DNA of 64,000 bases from Lycium barbarum (Eukaryota > Streptophyta > Magnoliopsida > Solanales > Solanaceae), in NCBI RefSeq assembly GCF_019175385.1, contig NC_083348.1, positions 44,476,950 through 44,540,949 on the forward strand, in the 5' to 3' direction. The position numbers and the translations under genes are program-made. Positions 36,701-47,877 of the stretch are shown here, one piece after another (position 1 is the stretch's first letter; each line of letters begins with the position of its first letter). The notes under the pieces were generated by a model, which was not told the origin of the DNA, made no database searches, and saw nothing but the letters and a program-made list of their open reading frames with translations.

Positions 36701-36790
36701 TAAAGCCTTGTTGGCTTCTGCCATATTCTAGAATGCGTTTCAGTGCCCAGATCGGGCACTAGTCACGGCCTACGGGGTTGGGTCGTGACA
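33714..36790 (+). repeat. 5' LTR of element C
   Basis: A 3077-bp LTR, TGTTATATCCCG to GGGTCGTGACA. It carries an AAG/GTAAG donor at 34272, hairpin CCGAG..CTCGG near 35049-35065, palindrome CCGAAATTTCGG at 35094-35105, predicted mini-exon 35176-35226 (TTTGCAG before, GTATGT after), hairpin 1 CCCCCTTTCCTCGGGGG at 36261-36277 with GCAG after it, and hairpin 2 GGCGGGGCCCTGTCCCGCC at 36430-36448. Confidence 0.95.
35176..35226 (+). other. Predicted mini-exon inside the 5' LTR of C
   Basis: A 51-nt segment between TTTGCAG and GTATGT, opening with ATTTTCGACGAAACGG. The 3' LTR has the same segment at 43457-43507. The pattern is seen directly; its use as an exon is inferred. Confidence 0.5.
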
Positions 36791-36993
36791 AAAGTGGTAT
36801 CAGAGCGGTTCGTCCTCGGAATGTCTACAGACCGTGTCTAGTAGAGTCTTGTTTATCGGTGTGTTGTGCACCACACCTATAGACGGGAGGCTACAGGGCA
36901 TTTAGGATACTACCCTTCTTTCTGTCTTAGATCGTGCAATAGAACTGTGTTATCAGGATGATTCCTCCCTAACAAATTGTTACATCTGCAGTT
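36791..36993 (+). other. Leader and primer-binding site of element C
   Basis: TGGTATCAGAGC at 36795-36806 matches the initiator tRNA-Met 3' end. The leader ends CTCCCTAACAAATTGTTACATCTGCAG (36965-36991), read as a branch-point-like CTAAC followed by an acceptor-like CTGCAG two bases before the gag ATG. Confidence 0.85.
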
Positions 36994-38931
36994 ATGCCTC
37001 CAAAAAAGGCGACAGCGGCCCAAAAGGCCAAGGCAACGGCTACGGGAGAGACTAGTCGGGCCCAGAGGGTTACCAGGGCCCATGCTCATATTGCTCCTGA
37101 TGTTTTGCCCCCAGCAGAGGGCTCTTCCACACCGCCACATGTAGAGGAGATTTTAGCAGCAGCAGCTGCAGGTCGAGGGGCGGCTCCACCGCCAGCTCCC
37201 GATATTCCAGTACCTGAGCCTCCAGCTCCACGGCCAGGGACTGAGGATCAGACTATGAGAGAGGCAGTCCAGCTATTGACTAGACTTGTGGCAGGACAGG
37301 TTCAGGGGCACGGACTGGGAGGTGACCGGGCTTACAGGCGTGACAGTTCGAGAGCCCGTGAGTTCTTGACTTGTGGCCCTCCAGAGTTCTTCGGGACAAA
37401 GCCCGAGGAGGATCCCGAGGAGTTCATCAGGAAGATGCGGCGCACCTTACAGTTTATTAATGCTTCCGCGACAGAGTCAGTCACATTGGCTTCTTACCGG
37501 TTGTATGATATAGCGGCAAATTGGTACGAGTCATGGGAGTTATCCAGAGGCGACGACGCTCCCCCAGCAGTTTGGGATGATTTTTCTGAGGCTTTTCTTA
37601 GCCACTTTCTGCCTCCGGAGCTACGGCGAGCCAAGGCTGACAGATTCTTATTGCTGAGACAGAGGGGTCGCAGTGTTCGAGAGTACAGTATGGAGTTCGA
37701 CTCATTGGCCCGATACGCACCTGCTGTGGTAGCTACTATGGCTGACAGGATGCACAGGTATATTATGGGGCTGGACCGTTATTTTGTCGACAGCTGTTTA
37801 GTATTGGCTGCTCAGCCCGGCATGGATATTGCCCGGATTCAGGCCCACGCCCAGGGCATGGAGGACCGGCATAGGGAGCGTCAGCCTGATAGGAGCTATG
37901 ATCGGAGACAGCCCAAGAGGGCCAGATCATCTGGGTATTCTGGAGATTCTCGGGGCAGGCAGCCTCAGCAGCCGCAGCAGCCTAGCAGACATCTATCCCA
38001 GCCGGCTCAGAGCGCACCTCCACAGCCTACAGGTCGCAGATTTGATAGCCCAAGTTATTCAGGAGCAGGTCAGAGCTCCAGGGCTTCAGGTTCGCGGACA
38101 GACAGGGGTTCTGGTCAGACGAGGCCACCTAGGCCTCAGTGTTCTTATTGTGGCAGATACCATCCTGGGGAGTGCTACAGAGCCACCGGTGCATGTTTTT
38201 CTTGTGGCCGTCAGGGCCATTCTGTGAGAGATTGCCCGTATAAGGGTAGTTCGGGTGGTGCAGCGCAGCCTACCGGATCAGCCGCCAGGTCTTCATCTTC
38301 ATCAGTGGCTATGCGCCCTACGGGGCCAGGTACTTCAGCACCAGCGGGTCGCGGCAGAGGCCGTGGTGGAGCTTCTAGTACTAGCGGTCCTTCGAACCGC
38401 ATCTATGCTCTGTCCAGCCGCCAGGATCAGGAGGCATCGCCTAATGTCGTTACAGGTACATTATTGGTTTTCTCTCGGTCTGTGTATGCATTGATTGATC
38501 CAGGTTCGACTTTGTTATATATTTCGCTTCTGGTTGCTTGTAAAATTGGTATAATATCTGAACCTATAGAGCCGTTTGAGGTAGCCACACCGATTGGGGA
38601 CTTTATTGTAGCAAAACAGGTATATAAAAACTGTTCCGTAATTGTATGTGGCCGTGACACTAAGGCAGATCTGGTGGAGTTAGGTATGGTCGAGTTCGAT
38701 GTTATTATGGGAATGGACTGGCTAGCCTCCTGTTATGCTAATGTTGACTGCCAAAATAAGGTAGTTCGTTTCCAGTTTCCTGGGGAGCCAGTTATAGAAT
38801 GGGCCGGTAATACAGCATCGCCGAAAGGTAAGTTTATTTCATACCTTAAGGCAAAGAAAATGACCAGAAAGGGTTATTTTTATCATCTGGTTAGGGTACA
38901 AGACTTGACAGCAGAAACGCCGACTCTTTAG
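36994..38931 (+). CDS. gag: Gag-protease part of element C polyprotein, ends at a premature TAG
   Basis: 645 residues from [11 protein letters not shown]. The N-terminus is low-complexity (Ala/Pro), followed by the retrotransposon Gag core around residues 125-260 (PPEFFGTKPEEDPEEF, NWYESW). Then comes an Arg/Ser/Gln-rich linker, two zinc knuckles near residues 381-394 and 400-414 (CX2CX3HX3C and CX2CX4HX4C), and a pepsin-like protease domain with DPGS near 500 and the conserved [10 protein letters not shown] segment. The family product assembles particles and processes the polyprotein. The ORF ends at TAG (38929-38931) where E copies 1 and 3 have CAG, so it is probably a nonsense mutation and not a natural end. 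Downstream sequence continues in frame. Confidence 0.9.
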   Translation: MPPKKATAAQKAKATATGETSRAQRVTRAHAHIAPDVLPPAEGSSTPPHVEEILAAAAAGRGAAPPPAPDIPVPEPPAPRPGTEDQTMREAVQLLTRLVAGQVQGHGLGGDRAYRRDSSRAREFLTCGPPEFFGTKPEEDPEEFIRKMRRTLQFINASATESVTLASYRLYDIAANWYESWELSRGDDAPPAVWDDFSEAFLSHFLPPELRRAKADRFLLLRQRGRSVREYSMEFDSLARYAPAVVATMADRMHRYIMGLDRYFVDSCLVLAAQPGMDIARIQAHAQGMEDRHRERQPDRSYDRRQPKRARSSGYSGDSRGRQPQQPQQPSRHLSQPAQSAPPQPTGRRFDSPSYSGAGQSSRASGSRTDRGSGQTRPPRPQCSYCGRYHPGECYRATGACFSCGRQGHSVRDCPYKGSSGGAAQPTGSAARSSSSSVAMRPTGPGTSAPAGRGRGRGGASSTSGPSNRIYALSSRQDQEASPNVVTGTLLVFSRSVYALIDPGSTLLYISLLVACKIGIISEPIEPFEVATPIGDFIVAKQVYKNCSVIVCGRDTKADLVELGMVEFDVIMGMDWLASCYANVDCQNKVVRFQFPGEPVIEWAGNTASPKGKFISYLKAKKMTRKGYFYHLVRVQDLTAETPTL

Positions 38932-41913
38932 TCAGTTCCCGTGGTTAATGAATTTCCAGATGTGTTCCCAGAAGAGCTTTCAGGCCTTCCTCCAGAGCGG
39001 GAGATAGATTTTACTATTGATTTGCTTCCAGATACTCAGCCGATATCTATTCCCCCGTACAGAATGGCACCGGCATAATTGAAAGAACTGAAAGAGCAGT
39101 TGAAGGATCTGTTAGAAAAAGGCTTTATTAGACCCAGTACTTCGGCTTGGGGAGCCCCGGTATTATTTGTGCGTAAGAAAGACGGGTCGTTGCGTATGTG
39201 TATTGATTATCGACAGCTGAATAAGGTAACCATAAAGAATAAATACCCCCTCCCCAGAATTGAAGATTTGTTTGATCAGTTGCAGGGCGCCAAGTATTTT
39301 TCGAAGATAGATCTTCGGTCTGGCTATCATCAGGTACGGGTACGGGAGGCCGATATTCCTAAGACAGCATTCTGGACCAGATATGGGCATTATGAATTCA
39401 GAGTTATGTCTTTTGGGCTGACTAATGCTCCTGTGGTATTCATGGATTTAATGAACCGGGTATTCAGGCCATTCTTAGACATGTTCGTAATTGTATTTAT
39501 CGATGATATCCTGGTTTATTCTCGGTCCGAGGCAGAGCACGCAGATCATCTGAGAGCGGTATTGGGGGTACTTCGGCATCAGGAATTATATGCAAAATTT
39601 TCTAAATGTGAATTCTGGCTGGCTTCAGTGGCATTTCTGGGGCATATTATTGCAGCTGATGGTGTCCGGGTGGATACACAGAAGATTGAGGCCGTGAAAA
39701 ATTGGCCCAGACCCACGACGCCCACAGAGGTACGTAGTTTCCTGGGGTTAGCTGGCTATTACAGAAGATTTGTGGAAAAGTTTGCTTCGATTTCAGCGCC
39801 TTTGACAAGGCTAACTCAGAAGGGAGCCAAGTTCCAGTGGACTGATGCTTGTGAACGAAGCTTCCAGTTGCTGAAAGAGAAGCTGACTACAGCCCCAGTT
39901 CTGACTCTTCCAGAGGGACCCGATGGATATGTTATTTATTGTGACGCTTCTGGTGTGGGATTGGGCTGTGTATTGATGCAGCATGGCAGAGTTATAGCTT
40001 ATGCTTCTCGGCAATTGAAAAAGCATGAAAAGAATTATCCTACTCACGATCTGGAGCTTGCAGCGGTGATCCATGCCCTGAAGATATGGAGACATTATTT
40101 ATATGGCGTTCATGTTGATATCTATACAGATCATAAGAGTCTCCAGTATATTTTCAGACAGAAAGAGCTTAATTTGCGGCAGCGGAGGTGGCTGGAGCTC
40201 CTGAAAGACTATGATGTGGATATTCTGTATCATCCGGGCAAGGCTAATGTTGTTGCAGATGCGCTTAGCCGGAAATCTATGGGCAGCCTGGTAGATTTAC
40301 AGCCAGACAGGAGAGAGATAGTACGTGACATTCATCAGTTGGCTAATCTTGGGGTTCGTCTGGCCGATTCTGGAGGTACACGGATTTCTGTCCGAGGGGT
40401 TTCTGAGTCATCTATTAAGGAAGATATCAAGTGGCATCAATATGAAGATCCTGTTTTGGCACGATACAGAGACACGGCCTATGATAAGGGGAAGACTCCG
40501 TTCGAGTTCACTCCGGACGGGACTTTATTATTCAGGGGCAGGTTGTGTGTACCTGATATTGCAGGTCTTCGGCAGCAGGTTATGAGCGAGGCACATTATG
40601 CTCGCTATTCGGTCCATCCTGGGTCTACAAAGATGTACCATGATCTCCGATGCTTATACTGGTGGGATGGCATGAAACGGGATATCGCAGAGTTCGTCGC
40701 CCAGTGTCCCAATTGTCAACAGGTCAAAATTGAACATCAGAAACCGGGTGGACTGTTGCAGGAAATGGAAATTCCGACGTGGAAGTGGGAGATCATTAAT
40801 ATGGACTTCATTACAGGGTTGCCTCGCACTCCACGAAAGTATGATTCCATCTGGGTTATTGTTGATAGGCTGACAAAATCAGCCCATTTTCTCCCCGTCA
40901 GAACTACTTATTCCGCCGAGGATTATGCCAGGCTTTATATTAAAGAAATAGTGAAGCTTCATGGAGTTCCTATATCTATTATCACTGACAGAGGTGCTCA
41001 GTTCACAGCGAACTTCTGGAGATCTTTTCAGGAAGGATTAGGGACTCAGCTGAGCCTGAGCACAACTTTCCATCCTCAGAGTGACGGACAGGCCGAGCGC
41101 ACTATCCAGACGCTTGAAGATATGTTGCGGGCCTACGTTATTGATTTCAGAGGTAGCTGGGAGGATCACTTGCCATTGATTGAATTTTCTTATAATAACA
41201 GCTACCATTCCAGCATCCAGATGGCTCCGTACGAGGCTTTATATGGTAGGAAATGCAGGTCACCTATCGGCTGGTTTGATATTGGCGAGACAGAATTAAT
41301 CGGCCCAGATATGATCCAGCAGGCCGTTGATAAGGTGAAACTTATTCGGGAACGACTATTGGCAGCCCAGAGTCGACAAAAATCCTACGCTGACAAACGG
41401 CGTCGTCCTTTGGAATTCCAGGTTGGTGATTGGGTATTTCTGAAGGTATCGCCTATGAAAGGCGTAATGCGGTTCGGCAGAAAGGGTAAGCTTAGTCCGC
41501 GTTATATTGGGCCTTATCTGATCGTGCGGAAAATTGGAAATGTCGCCTATGAGTTAGATTTGCCATCTGACTTGGAAGCGGTACATCCGGTATTTCACGT
41601 CTCTATGCTTCGTAAGTGCATCGGTGACCCTTCCAGAATATTCCCTGCAGATGATATTCAAGTGACGGAGCAACTATCGTACGAGGAGCAGCCTGTATCT
41701 ATTTTGAATCGTCAGGTATGGAGGCTCCGTAATAAGGATGTAGCCTCTGTTAAGGTACTGTGGCGGAACGAGAATAGGGAGGAAATGACATGGGAGGCCG
41801 AAGAGGAAATGAAGAAGAAATACCCTCATCTGTTCCCTATGCCCACAGGTAACCTTGAATCCCTACTTAATTTCATTTTAATACCAATCGTATGTCATAT
41901 GTGTTGTCTATAA
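38932..41913 (+). pseudogene. pol: Pol part of element C: RT, RNase H, integrase, chromodomain
   Basis: It is in frame with gag (38929 minus 36994 is a multiple of three). After the TAG, the protease-RT linker and RT N-terminus (PPYRMAPA) run to a TAA at 39076-39078. From 39079 a 944-residue ORF is open. Counted from the gag start: RT with FIDD near residue 835; RNase H with CDASG near 982 and [14 protein letters not shown]; integrase zinc region with CPNC near 1236; catalytic Asp (MDF) near 1269, Asp (TDRG) near 1330 and Glu (AER) near 1366; a chromodomain-like C-terminus near 1552-1612 ending in [11 protein letters not shown]. All catalytic residues are present. The TTG at 39079 is not a credible start. 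Expression would need readthrough of two stops. Confidence 0.9.
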
Positions 41914-41994
41914 TTAGAAACTCCCCCAAGTTATTTTCCAACCCTATAAGATTAATTTTACATTCGAGGACGAATGTTCTAAAGGGGGGGAGGA
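41914..41994 (+). promoter_or_regulatory. 3' untranslated region, hairpin and polypurine tract of C
   Basis: CATTCGAGGACGAATG at 41961-41976, then AAAGGGGGGGAGGA at 41981-41994 directly before the 3' LTR. This is the standard plus-strand priming site. Confidence 0.88.
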
Positions 41995-44900
41995 TGTTAT
42001 ATCCCGTGTTTTCACACGTTTGGAAAAATTCGATAAATATTGGATTCTTGAGATATAAGGTTAAATTTGATAGTTTGTTGAACATAAGAGTTATGTATGA
42101 AAGAATATTATCGTGGAAGTGTGGGATAAGGCTAAGGGCAAAACGTGGAATTTCGGAAATTGGTTTCGGGAATTGCAAAAATAAAATTTGTAGCCATTTG
42201 GGCTTGCAAAAATAAGAAGCACAATGAGGCCCATTTCTTGATATGGCCCAAACCCATGCCTTTAAGATATTTCCCATGTGCTAATTAGTGAATATTAGTC
42301 TTTAACTCTTAAGAAGGTTCAAGAGAAAAATAAGACAAGGAAAGAAAAACAAGAACAAGAGCAACACTAGAGACCATTTCGGGTTTGGCATAGAAAAATT
42401 ACCCCCTCCAAATCTTGCCTCCAAAATTATTTTCTTGTTGGAATCCTACTAATTCTAGGTCCCTTCTCAACTTGGTGTAGTTGGTTTGGAAGAAAGAGGT
42501 CTTGTTCCTTCAAGTTGACCTTATATTCAAGTGAAGAAAATTGAGTAAAAAGGTAAGAATTTATCCCTTATTATTGTGTTATGAAGTCTTGTTTGTGTTG
42601 TAGTATGTAGAAATGAGTTGATTGTGTGAAGAAATGGAAGTTTGCAAAGTGGGTGTGTGTTATAGCTATATGGCCGTGAGTATGTATATGTTGTATAGCC
42701 ACAATGTATAGAATTCATGTTATATCTTAGTTGTGGTTGTGTGAAATGCATATAGGAATTGAAAGTTGCATGAATTTAGTTGATGTTGATAGAAGGGCAT
42801 GGCCGTGTACTATGTTGAAGTTGGAATGGAATGGATTAAGTTTGTTTAGTATGTTAGTTGTGTTATTGAGATTCTTGTAATGTAAATGAAGTTAGAATGA
42901 TAAAAGTTTGTATCGAAATGAAATATGGAAGCTTATGTCGTTTTAGTACGATTTTATGACATTATGAAAATGAAGTTATTAGGTTGCTAATTATGACAAG
43001 TATTGATGAACTTGGAAGAAGGAAACATGTTATGAATACGTATGCCAAAGATTAGGAGTTTTGGATAAATTATGACTATGGCGGAAAGTTGTATATTATG
43101 TATATCGAGTGTATAACTTAAGGAAAATGATATGAAATGTCTCTAAATCTATATTGTGATGATCTTGAGTGATAATGGATGTGAAATCAATGATGTTAGT
43201 TTGAAAGTTTGGGTTAGAATGAAGGTTATGTCAACTTGTGAGAAAAATGACTAGTTGAAGGATAATTGTGGTTTTAATGCTCTTTGTTGATGTTGATGTT
43301 GTTGTTTGGGTTGTTGTTGATTGATTTGGCCGAGTTGAATTCTCGGGGGTGCTATATGTATAGGGGAAGTGCTGCCGAAATTTCGGTAGACAAATAAGAG
43401 TTGAATTGAACTTGTAGCATCTATAACCTACAATTGGTAAATGTGACCATTTGCAGATTTTCGACGAAACGGAGAGTGAGCTTGGATAGGCTTAAAAAGC
43501 TCAAAAGGTATGTAAAGCTACCCCGATCCTTCTTTTGGCATGTCTAAGTGTTTTAGGATCGGATTCGGGCCTCAAAAGACATTCTTGGCCATCGGAATCC
43601 GCAAGAGAAAATCTCAGTTTTTCCTTCAGTAGAATTGAACCATTTTGATATGCTTTCCTGAAATTATGCAAACTTTCTCTAAACTCCTTGAAAAGCTATA
43701 GAATGTCCGTAGAACCTGTATAGGTGACCCCATAAGCTTAAAGGGCGTAATTTGAGCCCACCGCCTTGCTTGTTCCGAGGTGGGCCCGCTATTCCCGGTT
43801 TTGCCCTTAATGTACTAAAGTCTCCTTTTCGAACGATTTTTGAAAGAAACGTTTCGACTACCCTTTTTATTACCTAACGAATATGGTTTTAAATATTCTA
43901 TTAAGTCTGATAAATTATTTTGACACTCGGAACGACTTCAGGAAGGTTATGCTTCTGTAATTTATTATGATGTCCGAAATGCTTTTATTATGATCCCGTC
44001 CGACTTCATTGGATGTGTTTGTCATTAATATGCCTCATCGAGTCTCTGAAAATATTTATGATATTTTAACTGCATTTAGTTTCTCACTACTCTATTCGTG
44101 GATGCCCCAATGATTCCCACACTGAGCCCGGGCCAGGATATGTTGTCAAGCGTAATCCCCTGCATTGTTCGCCGTGCCTCGATGTGAGGGGGCAGGTATA
44201 CGCGTACATGGGTTTGTGGAGTATGTTGTGCCTACGTTTGTTCTGATATGATTTACTATGGCCATCTGATATGACATATTGTGTTATGGGGTTATGCCCC
44301 TATTCTGATTCTTCTGTGTTGTGGCACCAGCGTCGGGAGGGTGACCACGTTCTGTCTGCCGAGTCCCTTGGCAGGGGCCGGATTTGATATGACATATGTT
44401 TCTGTACACACTCCGCATGTTTTGAAAATATATATTTGATACCTTGTATTTTCTGTTTACTTTCTGTACATTCTATACCAGTTATGATTTTGTTTCTGCA
44501 ACTCAGGCTTTACATATTCAGTACATATTTCGTACTGACCCCCTTTCCTCGGGGGCTGCGTTTTCATGCCAAGCAGGTACTGACGACAGGTTTGCCGATC
44601 CGTCTGTCTAGGATATCTTTTCCGCCATTTGGAGCGCTCTTTTATTCAGAGCCATCTTTTGGTACAGTCTGTCACTTCTATATGTGTATATTCTCGTTCA
44701 TGGGTACGGCGGGGCCCTGTCCCGCCATATGATTCTGTTGGTCCATTTAGAGGTCTGTAGACATGTTTGTGGGTTGGGATCTTTCTGTACAGATATGTGT
44801 ATGTGTTGTGTTTGGGCGATCCCCTTCGTCGCGGCGGCCGGTCCGCATATATTTAGATGTTGCTTTGTTGGCCCTGTGAGGCCTTTGTTGGTATTTTCTG

Positions 44901-45068
44901 CGTGCAGGGTATTTGGGATAGTCCGTAAAACAAAGGAAACTCTGCCGAAATTTTTCTGGAAATTATCTAAATTTAGAATAAAGCCTTGTTGGCTTCTGCC
45001 ATATTCTAGAATGCGTTTCAGTGCCCAGATCGGGCACTAGTCACGGCCTACGGGGTTGGGTCGTGACA
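41995..45068 (+). repeat. 3' LTR of element C
   Basis: 3074 bp and nearly identical to 33714-36790. The visible differences include the loss of four bases in the GTGCCATGTACG stretch near 44230 and a change beside the GCAG of hairpin 1 (GCCGCGCAG to GCCAAGCAG). Confidence 0.95.
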
Positions 45069-45929
45069 ATTCAAACCCAGCCAAACTATTAACATAATCA
45101 ACAATCGCACTAGCAATTCACATATTTCATCCAAGATGCATGATTTCAATTTATTACCTTCTTCAAAACCTTCCGACTCCAATGAACACGATAACAACCT
45201 TATAGTATATATTCCAATGACATCATACCAATATCATTACATACTATCCATGCAAGAACATTATTCTTCAATATACATAATCTTCCAATTACCAATACTT
45301 TACCACACTTATCAAGTCTTTACTTGCTATATGCAATCTACAACACAACAACTAAAACACTAAATATAACTTGCTCATTATTCTTCAACAATACCTCATT
45401 TCCAACACCAACATATGCCATAAAACAACCCACACACTATTTTCCAAATTTCTCAACCAACCCACTTGTGATACAACTATTTAATAACATTATTTTCGTA
45501 AAGAAGTTGAAATTAGTACTAACAACATCAATAATAACATCCCCAACATCCTACAAGATAGATATATGTATATTTCGTCCAATTTCTCTTCAAATCTCAA
45601 CCCACAAATTAACAACATCAATACAACAAACTATCACCTTGTTCTTGCCATTATTTCTTAATTCATATTGATAGAGAAAGAGATTCAACAAATTCATACC
45701 TTGTTTTTCATGAAGGTAGCCAAATCTTCAACATTTACTTGTTTCCAAGCCACTCCAACTCCAAAATGAAATCATATTTGTGACTATGCGTTGCCCGGAC
45801 TTCGATTAGTACTTCGTAGCTTGAAATTTCGCCCAAAATCTTCACTTTTATGTGAGATTAAGAGCCTTTTAATGGCTGAATTTTCTGGAACTTTGTAGCA
45901 TTTTTTTGTGATGAAAATGGGGGTTTTTA

Positions 45930-46020
45930 TCCCTTTTATAGAGGGTGGGCCGACGTACTGTAGCTACAGTACTGCTGCAGTACTGTAGCGGTACTAGCAT
46001 TGCTGTAGCAGCTCTGTTTC
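45930..46020 (-). promoter_or_regulatory. Promoter block of LTR D: TATA box and palindrome cluster
   Basis: CTATAAAAG on the minus strand (45941-45933) is an excellent TATA box. Just upstream (45955-46010) lie overlapping palindromes built on TACTGTAGCTACAGTA and ACTGCTGCAGTACTGTAG. Confidence 0.7.
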
Positions 46021-47877
46021 TGCGCGACAGTTCAGTTTGTAACGTCTATAATTCTCTACTCCGATGCTCTATCGATGAGAGGTTTGTTGCATTACAAACT
46101 AGACTCGACGAACTTCATTTTAGGATTTTGAAACGCCTTAAAACTCCAAATATACATGGAGATATACCCCTCCAAATTTGACTAAAAATCTTTCCAGCAT
46201 TTCTCAAATTTTCATCGAACTTATTTTCTTCAATTTGCTCGATCTCGAAATATTCTGAAACTCTCCATACATGATATTTATCACTTATTATACTAATAAT
46301 GATCATGTTCTCATGTTTCAAAATACTCTTTCCCGATTACGACTTACGAGATCGTAATTCACCCTCTTTCTTCGTTGTTACGTACTTTCCATGGCTTGGG
46401 CTTTTCAAAACATTATGGGACGTCTCCGACACTCCCTTACTACGGTGAGGTAAATGTCATACTCCTGCTCTGAAAACGCGGGGTGTAACAGAAGGTGTTG
46501 CCTCCTTGCTGACAACCCTTATCCTACGGTGGCTACGTAGTTTCAGGCTACTGAGCCTTCTCGGTTAACTAAGAAAATCCTAAAAACATGAACATGTAAA
46601 ATAAATGGCACTTGCTGCCCATGGTTTTCATGAATATAACTTGCTTGTACATAGATATCGTGAATTATAGCTTGCTTGCATGAACTTGTAAAACATGAAT
46701 AGTATTTTCTTGAAAATAGCATAATATATCATAAACTAGCATGCATGAACCCATGGAATGAGATATATGGTTTTTTCATAGATTATAGATAGATTCTTAA
46801 TAATCATAAAGAAATATTAAGAACTCAATGATGGAACTATAACAATTCATACATAATATAATCATGGACATAGACCTAGGGTTATCATGAGCATGGTATA
46901 GAAACTCTAGTCTTCATAGAGAATCATAATTTATGGATTATGAGGCGTGGGGAAGAACAATGATGTTCTCACACGTAGATAGTAACTCTACATACCTTAA
47001 TCGCTCCAAAACTTGAATTAAAAACTTGAACTTTGAAGAAGAACTCCAAAAACTAGAATCTTGATCTTTATGTGGGTTTTCTTGAAAACCCTACGTTAGG
47101 AATAATGAATTCTTGATTAGTAATCGTGGGTACATGTTAGAATTAACTTGGAATGACTTAGAATGGCTTACCTTATAGTATCTTGAGTTTGGGAGAGAAG
47201 AATTCCGTCCTTAAGGTTTGGGAGAATGAAAAAGGGGAACAAAATAAGACCATACCCATTTTAAACGAGTTTTCTGCCAAAAATGAGCAATGTACGTCCT
47301 AGGATGTACGGCCCAACTTGAAAGTACGTCCAACACTCCTTGGGCGTTCATTGGGTGAAATTGCGAGTGAAAATTCAGTTGTGTCACCCTTCAGTAAAAT
47401 GATCATAACTCTTTCAATGAATGTCCGTTTGACCTCCACAATGCACCGTTGGAAATATCCTTCAAAGATATACAACTTTCAAGAAGGAGGTTTTCCCAAA
47501 TGCCTAACGCAATTTCTCGAAAACTTGCCATGAATGAATATTCAGCTCTGCCACCTTTAGTAAAATGGTCATAACTATTTGTACGGATGTCCGGTTTACC
47601 TACATAATATACCGTTGGAAAGGTCTTTCAAAGATCTACAACATTCAAGAGGAAGTGTTCCTAAATTCCTAGCGCAAGTACCCGAAAACTGGCCATAAGT
47701 ACAAACTGTCTTAGACTTAGACGAATTTAGAAGGCCTTAGGAACTTCACTTTTTGGTTTGACTTCAAAACGACTGTTTATCACCCGAGTTCATCCCAAAT
47801 GGATTCGTATGGACAAACTATCACCTTTATACTAGATTCATACTTTCACACCAAATTCAGATTTATGGGATGTTACA

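Larger units (their letters stand above)
33714..45068 (+). mobile_element. Element C: young full-length Ty3/Tekay-type retrotransposon
   Basis: It has LTRs 33714-36790 and 41995-45068, a perfect target duplication ATTCA (33709-33713 and 45069-45073), an initiator-Met PBS, full-length Gag-Pol with chromodomain, hairpin and polypurine tract. By eye the LTRs differ at about 7 substitutions and one 4-bp indel over 3.07 kb, roughly 0.2-0.3 percent. It is the most recent insertion in the window and sits inside solo LTR D. Two in-frame stops interrupt the coding region. Confidence 0.95.
31682..46490 (-). mobile_element. Solo LTR D, interrupted by element C
   Basis: The pieces 31682-33713 and 45069-46490 form one minus-strand LTR of about 3.45 kb, starting TGTTACACCCCGCG (46490) and ending GGGTCGTGACA (31682). 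Both outer flanks are GAAGG (31677-31681 and 46491-46495), a perfect target duplication. It is therefore a true solo LTR, left after recombination between the two LTRs of a full element. It carries a promoter block, donor GTATG (45699-45695), the CCGAAATTTCGG palindrome (33626-33637), a mini-exon (33550-33499) and a hairpin-1 region near 32085-32130 that is mostly decayed. Confidence 0.9.
21282..47877 (-). mobile_element. 3' LTR of element Z, split into three pieces by B and by D/C
   Basis: The pieces are 21282-21782, 31371-31681 and 46491-47877, totalling about 2.2 kb after removing target duplications. On the minus strand the LTR starts TGTAACATCCCATAAATC (47877) and ends GGCGTGACA (21282). 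Removing B rejoins the hairpin-1 region, and removing D rejoins the next block; both joins are supported by 5-bp duplications. A palindromic GTACGTCCTAGGATGTACGG block (about 47288-47332), a TATA-like TTTAAAATGG (47267-47258), a GTAAG donor (47171-47167) and a GTATG donor near 46995 are recognisable. Confidence 0.75.

Noticed and set aside
33714..45068. Endogenous pararetrovirus
   Set aside because: LTRs, target duplication, PBS, integrase and chromodomain identify a Ty3-type retrotransposon, and no movement or coat protein is present.
45069..45700. Two ORFs of 75 and 115 residues in an AT-rich stretch (45136-45363, 45324-45671)
   Set aside because: The stretch is part of solo LTR D. The predicted peptides are low-complexity and rich in Thr, Ile, Asn and Ser with no domain.
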